This document shows, one piece after another, positions 6,243 through 9,132 of a stretch of 9,132 bases of DNA. The notes beneath the pieces were generated by a model. The model was not told the origin of the DNA, made no database searches, and saw only the letters and a program-made list of their open reading frames with translations. Positions within the stretch are counted from its first letter, which is position 1. Each line of letters opens with the position of its first letter. The stretch spans positions 13,977 to 23,108 of the forward strand of contig NZ_DAFZ01000069.1 in assembly GCF_002498065.1 (NCBI RefSeq), read 5' to 3'. Made by a program: the position numbers and the translations under genes. This stretch comes from Methanoculleus sp. UBA208 (GTDB taxonomy: Archaea > Halobacteriota > Methanomicrobia > Methanomicrobiales > Methanoculleaceae).

Positions 6243-7010
6243 TCAATCTGTTCCCTCCGTTGTGCGTTGCCGTTCCCAGATATAGAGGAGGGGAAAAGCG
6301 ACGATACCAACAAGCACGATTGCCTGGAGGAGTGGAGCAACAGGATATCCTAACACCACGTAGCGCAGGAGGAGAATTCCGGCTGCTATGAGGTAGAAGA
6401 CAAATGATCGCGCAACGGTGACGCGTTGAACACCACCGTCGGTGAAGATGATCCGCGCCAGAAGTATGCCGACAATGATAAGGACGGGGAACCAGTAAAT
6501 CTGGCTGATGGAGTATGCAAGGGACGCATAAAGGTAGATCAGGAAGATCATGACGAGGAGGGCGGTATCGACCGCCTTCTCGACGATAGCCCTTCTCTGC
6601 TCCGTTCTCTCCCCTCTCTGTCTCCTCGACCCGAAGGCGTGGCGGAGGATGCTTGCGGGATTGGGATCTACCAGATTTTCCTTGCGCCGGTACCAGACCA
6701 TGATGAGAAAGTACGCCACAGTTGGTATCAACGCAAGGGGGAATGCATAGGAGATCGATATCGGAAGGTACCCGCTGAGGACGAGGTAACCAATGGTAAG
6801 AAATGATATCCAGTAAACCGCCCCAATAGAGCGCCAGAATTCTTCTTTGACGATGGAATCGATCTTCAAACTTACACTGCCTATACGCCGTCGGCCGTCA
6901 TGCGGAGTGTCCCCGCGCATGCCGGGCCGCGGCTGCATCTGCCGGTGCATCTGCCCCTCCGCGGGGCACCAGCCCAGGTACGCCCGTATCGTCTCCATAA
7001 GAGGCATCAT
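6243..7010 (-). CDS. GWCP-motif membrane protein 1, about six TM segments
   Basis: This 255-residue protein is the first membrane gene after the regulator and the most divergent of the six. METIRAYLGWCPAEGQM (5-21) is the shared motif. A Met/Arg-rich linker follows, then likely membrane segments at 61-81, 85-106, 148-166, 170-188, 201-219 and 225-245. A basic, Arg/Glu-rich loop lies at 108-146. The tail LLYIWERQRTTEG echoes the ILWER tail of the two following genes. Its DNA is visibly more AT-rich than its neighbours, which hints at a different history. The open frame extends upstream to 7139, but that part overlaps the regulator. The ATG at 7010 forms an ATGA overlap with the regulator stop, and a GGGAG site lies 5 nt before it; the next ATG (7007) is also possible. 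Function is unknown. Confidence 0.85.
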   Translation of the reverse strand: MMPLMETIRAYLGWCPAEGQMHRQMQPRPGMRGDTPHDGRRRIGSVSLKIDSIVKEEFWRSIGAVYWISFLTIGYLVLSGYLPISISYAFPLALIPTVAYFLIMVWYRRKENLVDPNPASILRHAFGSRRQRGERTEQRRAIVEKAVDTALLVMIFLIYLYASLAYSISQIYWFPVLIIVGILLARIIFTDGGVQRVTVARSFVFYLIAAGILLLRYVVLGYPVAPLLQAIVLVGIVAFPLLYIWERQRTTEGTD

Positions 7011-7453
7011 ACCATCTCCCGGAGTTTCGCGAAGAGTTCGTCGGCCAGACGGGTCGGGTCGTCGGTCTTCGTGAGAGTAATCCCCAGTTCGTCCGCGTAG
7101 CCCCAGAGGAGCTCGATGCACCGGGTGTACCGGGGGCATGCATCGCAGTCGCCCTCGTGCTCGTACCAGACCTGCACCCCGTGGTCTGCCGAGACAAAGA
7201 CGATGGCCGCCGCGTCAAACGGAACGGAACGGCCGAAGAGGACGCCAATCTCTGCGTTCAGGCGCTCGACCTCGATCTGGTTCGCCTGCGCCATCTCGAG
7301 AAGCGTCTCCTCGACTTTGCGGTCCATGGCAAGCAGCGCCTTCGAGACCGCCTGGCGGGATATGTGGAAGCGGTCCGCGATCTGGATGTTGGGAAGACCG
7401 CCGCGGCGGAGCTGCCAGAACGCAAACTGCCTCTCGTTCAGGGGGAGTGGCAT
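7007..7453 (-). CDS. HTH transcriptional regulator, Tfx-like, with Cys cluster
   Basis: This 148-residue protein begins with a helix-turn-helix: LNERQFAFWQLRRGGLPNIQ (5-24), then IADRFHISRQAVSKAL (25-40). This resembles the HTH of the archaeal Tfx family and sigma-70 region 4-like domains. A long helix (41-70), probably for dimerisation, leads to a small alpha/beta domain with AAIVFVSADHGVQVWYEHEG (82-101). Three cysteines, C103, C106 and C112 (C-x2-C-x5-C), could bind a metal, an Fe-S cluster or act as a redox switch. No fourth cysteine exists, so His91 or His99, or a dimer, would be needed to complete a site. The gene heads the membrane-protein operon and overlaps its first gene by ATGA. 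A strong TATA box puts transcription start at or next to the ATG, so the mRNA is probably leaderless; no Shine-Dalgarno sequence is present. It probably regulates its own operon. Confidence 0.87.
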   Translation of the reverse strand: MPLPLNERQFAFWQLRRGGLPNIQIADRFHISRQAVSKALLAMDRKVEETLLEMAQANQIEVERLNAEIGVLFGRSVPFDAAAIVFVSADHGVQVWYEHEGDCDACPRYTRCIELLWGYADELGITLTKTDDPTRLADELFAKLREMV

Positions 7454-7455
7454 GC

Positions 7456-7475
7456 GTCAACAGTCGGAGGTTGAC
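7456..7475. promoter_or_regulatory. Candidate operator, GTCAAC-N8-GTTGAC
   Basis: GTCAAC (7456-7461) and GTTGAC (7470-7475) form a perfect dyad with an 8-base spacer. It fills the space between the TATA box and the start codon of the regulator gene, so a protein bound here would block promoter opening. The centre-to-centre spacing of 14 bases is longer than one helical turn. The regulator encoded next to it is the natural candidate to bind. It could also form a hairpin only if transcription began further upstream. Confidence 0.55.
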
Positions 7476-7483
7476 AATATATA
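7476..7483 (-). promoter_or_regulatory. Strong TATA box of the regulator and membrane-protein operon
   Basis: The minus strand reads TATATATT, preceded by a purine-rich CGAAATG that fits a BRE. Its centre is about 27 nt before the ATG at 7453, exactly the archaeal TATA-to-start distance. The transcript is therefore expected to be leaderless or to have 1-2 leader bases. Confidence 0.7.
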
Positions 7484-7503
7484 CATTTCGATCCTTCCCG
7501 CCG

Positions 7504-7536
7504 ATCCGGCTCGTGTGCGGTGCCCCGCAGCCGGAT
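7504..7536. other. Compound inverted repeat in the divergent intergenic region
   Basis: ATCCGGCT (7504-7511) pairs with AGCCGGAT (7529-7536). Inside it GCGG (7517-7520) pairs with CCGC (7525-7528) around TGCC, leaving a 5-base bulge on one side. It sits upstream of both divergent TATA boxes, so with the predicted starts it would not be transcribed. A DNA-level role (shared operator or cruciform) or the remains of another element are possible. Confidence 0.5.
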
Positions 7537-7611
7537 AGCACCCCGGCCACACCCCACTTCCCTGAATGGACGGTAACAGGCCGCCGGCTTGTATGTGCCT
7601 CGACCGGGAGA

Positions 7612-7631
7612 AGGATCAGAATATTAATCCT
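7612..7631 (+). promoter_or_regulatory. TATA box of the DUF169 gene inside a small dyad
   Basis: ATATTAAT (7621-7628) is a good TATA element centred about 29 nt before the ATG at 7654, so the transcript should have a leader of only a few bases. AGGAT (7612-7616) and ATCCT (7627-7631) flank it as a perfect 5-base dyad with a 10-base spacer. A factor binding this dyad would compete with TBP. Confidence 0.5.
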
Positions 7632-7653
7632 CGCCGCGTCGAAAGAGGGCCGT

Positions 7654-8424
7654 ATGGACACAGCACTGCGCGACGCCTATATTGAACTCCACGAGAACTA
7701 CTTCCCGGGGACGGAACTCCCGATCGCCTTCGAGGTCGGGGGCGCGACCGACGGTGTGGAGAAGGCTCCCGCCCCGAAAGGCTGGAGGTGCTTCGTCTGC
7801 GACCTTACGAAGGTACGAAACGGCAAAAGCCTCGTCTTTTCCGAAGACTCCATCGGGTGCCGCGGAGGGAGGTTCTATCTCGGCTACGACGCCGAGCGGT
7901 TCCCCGACTTCCGCTACTTCCTCTCCTACGGAAAACCCGGCGAGATGGAGGGGGAGCGCTACAAGCAGACGCCGGAGATCGTGGACGAACTCGACCGGGG
8001 AACCGCCCGGATACCGACGAAGGGAAAGGAGATCGTCTTCAAGCGCTGGGATAACCTGACGGACGCGGACAACCCGGACGCCGTCGTCTTCTTCGCCCGG
8101 CCCGAGGTGCTCTCCGGCCTCTTCACGCTTGCAAACTTCGACCAGAGCGACCCGAACGGTGTCGTCTGCCCGTTCGGCGCCGGGTGCAGCTCGGTCTTTT
8201 ACTTCCCCTGGCTCGAGCAGCAGAACGAGAATCCAAGAGCGGTGCTCGGGATGTTCGACCCCTCGGCACGGCCCTGCGTCCCGCTGGATGTCCTGACGAT
8301 GGCCTTCCCCATGAAGAAGTTTACCCGGGTGGTCGGCTTCATGGAGGAGAGTTTCCTCATCACGGGCACCTGGGAGAAGGTGATGAAGAAGATAGATAGG
8401 AGCGACAGACTGCATTCACCATAG
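7654..8424 (+). CDS. DUF169 family protein
   Basis: This 256-residue protein matches what I recall of DUF169 (PF02596/COG2043), a family common in methanogens with no settled function. Typical parts are the N-terminal LHENYFPGTELPIAFEV (12-28), the RCFVCDLTKVRNGKSLVF segment (45-62), GCRGGRFYLGY (68-78), DAVVFFARPEVLSGL (142-156) and a Cys-rich CPFGAGCSSVFYFPW (172-186). Six cysteines (46, 49, 69, 172, 178, 208) could hold a metal or cluster. No signal peptide or membrane segment is seen. The frame is open back to 7138, but the ATG at 7654 is preferred because the TATA box lies about 30 nt upstream and the upstream part overlaps the divergent regulator gene. The gene faces away from the regulator and may share control with it through the 200-bp intergenic region. 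Known lengths of about 250 residues agree with a complete gene. Confidence 0.88.
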   Translation: MDTALRDAYIELHENYFPGTELPIAFEVGGATDGVEKAPAPKGWRCFVCDLTKVRNGKSLVFSEDSIGCRGGRFYLGYDAERFPDFRYFLSYGKPGEMEGERYKQTPEIVDELDRGTARIPTKGKEIVFKRWDNLTDADNPDAVVFFARPEVLSGLFTLANFDQSDPNGVVCPFGAGCSSVFYFPWLEQQNENPRAVLGMFDPSARPCVPLDVLTMAFPMKKFTRVVGFMEESFLITGTWEKVMKKIDRSDRLHSP

Positions 8425-8660
8425 TCAGGAAATAACGGGCTAGCTCTTCAGGAGGGAATTCTAAACGCCCTGGAAAGGCGGGCTCGGATATGGGGCGGCA
8501 GCCAACAAAAACGCAACACATATTGCCTAAATTAAATGGGCAGGAGGAGTCGCTCTTGGATTTAATGCTACTAAAATTGGACTTTGTTGAAACCCCACCT
8601 GTTTGTTCCAGGTGGCCACAATCAGGGGGACTCATGGGCATGGCTTTTCACTAGGTTGCA
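8425..8660. other. Intergenic stretch without recognisable gene, AT-richer than surroundings
   Basis: No coding frame of credible composition is present. The stretch contains CTAAATTAAATG (8528-8539), which could be a TATA-like element on the plus strand. It also holds a perfect 7-bp stem, CCACCTG (8595-8601) with CAGGTGG (8609-8615) around the loop TTTGTTC, and a small CGCC/GGCG stem at 8466-8480. No T-tract terminator for the DUF169 gene is apparent. The change in base composition after 8424 may mark the edge of inserted or degraded DNA. Confidence 0.4.
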
Positions 8661-8958
8661 CACCTGCGGTGCTTGTGCTCCGGGCGTTCCGTCCATCGCA
8701 AGTCCAAGACCTTCGGTCTTCTCCTGCGATGTCCCGTAGGGGCATCGCCTATCGCCATGACTGCCCCCGCCCTTAGGGCGGGGAACGACTGGCCGAAGGG
8801 CAGGAGTTGAAGCACCGAAGGTGCGGGGGAGGAGGCCGGAGGCCGGGTGGGGTGCGACGGACGGAACGTCCGGAGCATGAGAAGACCGGAGGTCTTCGAA
8901 TGGGGGTTACAGGAATCCCTTCGTATGTGGAGACAGGGGAGGGGGAGACCCCCTCCCC
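8661..8958. repeat. Dense cluster of short perfect hairpins with 3-nt loops
   Basis: About ten stem-loops with 3-nt loops lie within 298 bases. They are: CACC-TGC-GGTG 8661-8671; AAGACC-TTC-GGTCTT 8706-8720; a 10-bp stem with one G-T pair, loop GTA, 8726-8748; CCCCGCCC-TTA-GGGCGGGG 8765-8783; CTGGCC-GAA-GGGCAG with one mismatch 8789-8803; GCACC-GAA-GGTGC 8812-8824; GGCC-GGA-GGCC 8834-8844; CGGACG-GAA-CGTCCG 8858-8872; GAAGACC-GGA-GGTCTTC 8881-8897; and a perfect 10-bp GGGGAGGGGG stem, loop AGA, 8936-8958. No plausible coding frame covers them. They could be a structured RNA, a mobile-element end or single-strand DNA structures; I cannot name a family. Confidence 0.65.
8677..8876. repeat. Long-range inverted repeat, 24-nt arms
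   Basis: The arms are 8677-8700 and 8853-8876. By hand alignment 22 of 24 positions are complementary, and the two exceptions can form G-T pairs if transcribed in one orientation. The arms enclose five or more of the small hairpins. A separate perfect 10-base inverted pair, CTATCGCCAT (8749-8758) and ATGGCGATAG (8974-8983), crosses it. Confidence 0.55.
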
Positions 8959-9132
8959 GTCGGCCCCACCCCAATGGCGATAGCCACCACGGTCCACTGT
9001 ATGAGGACATGCCCGAGAGAAGAAAGGTCGTCCCAGGGACAAGCCTGGTCCGGCACCGCCCTCATCAGGGTAAGGGTGAAGATCAGAATAGGGTCTCAAC
9101 AGAGCCCGGAAAACATATACTCAACATCAACT
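8959..9132. other. Unassigned tail of window
   Basis: No confident gene is seen. A short perfect stem, CCAGG (9033-9037) with CCTGG (9044-9048), continues the structured character of the preceding region. A frame from ATG 9009 stays open to the right edge (41 codons), but its codon use is not the GC-ending pattern of the other genes and I recognise no motif, so it is not called as a gene. Confidence 0.3.

Noticed and set aside
6116..6340. N-terminal extension of the gene at 5513-6115 back to an ATG at 6340
   Set aside because: The extension overlaps the preceding gene out of frame and would bury the family N-terminal motif; the ATG at 6115 has a good ribosome-binding site.
7138..7653. Upstream extension of the DUF169 frame to 7138
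   Set aside because: It would run through the divergent regulator gene and the promoters; the TATA box supports the ATG at 7654.
8360..8641. Minus-strand open frame of 93 codons after the DUF169 gene
   Set aside because: It overlaps the 3' end of the DUF169 gene, is Ser/Pro/Cys-rich with no recognisable motif, and has no promoter.
8661..8958. CRISPR array in the hairpin-rich region
   Set aside because: There is no regular repeat-spacer unit; the elements differ in sequence and spacing.
8651..9099. Two minus-strand open frames (119 and 108 codons) across the hairpin cluster
   Set aside because: They are Pro/Arg/Ser-rich, overlap each other in different frames, and their composition is explained by the GC-rich palindromes.
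9009..9132. Open frame of 41 codons reaching the right edge
   Set aside because: The codon use is unlike the other genes, there is no ribosome-binding site or family motif, and it is too short to call without the sequence to the right.

Overview
The window looks like chromosome of a GC-rich methanogenic archaeon of the Methanomicrobiales, probably Methanoculleus-like. The reasons are an F420-dependent oxidoreductase-family gene, a DUF169 gene, a Tfx-like HTH regulator, a tandem family of membrane proteins of the type I recall from Methanosarcina and relatives (DUF1673-like), archaeal TATA boxes placed for leaderless or nearly leaderless transcripts, and generally high GC at third codon positions. 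This assignment comes from reading alone; no search was run.

Layout. From 1 to 7453 every gene is on the minus strand. Reading 5'->3' on that strand: a HTH regulator (7453-7007), six small multi-pass membrane proteins sharing an N-terminal I-R-x-x-x-G-W-C-P motif (7010-2994), a stand-alone ABC ATPase with its own TATA box (2897-2088), an F420-dependent LLM-class oxidoreductase with a stem-loop in its leader (1968-952), and the N-terminal 265 residues of a probable alpha-barrel protein cut by the window edge (796-1). A DUF169 gene runs the other way (7654-8424). The last 708 bases (8425-9132) hold no convincing gene; they contain an AT-richer stretch and then a dense cluster of short perfect hairpins.

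How the parts relate. The regulator and the six membrane proteins look like one operon: the regulator overlaps the first membrane gene by ATGA, four further junctions are ATGA overlaps, and only one junction (6116-6242) is open. The regulator promoter has a strong TATA box about 27 nt before the ATG, and a perfect GTCAAC-N8-GTTGAC dyad lies between them, which suggests autoregulation of the whole operon. The regulator carries a C-x2-C-x5-C cluster, so a metal, Fe-S or redox input is possible. This cassette is the best candidate here for an undescribed system; its function cannot be read from the sequence.

The second notable part is 8661-8958: about ten hairpins with 3-nt loops, several of the d(C-GNA-G) type, in under 300 nt, plus a long-range 24-nt inverted repeat. 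It may be a structured RNA, the edge of a mobile element or a set of structured DNA sites.
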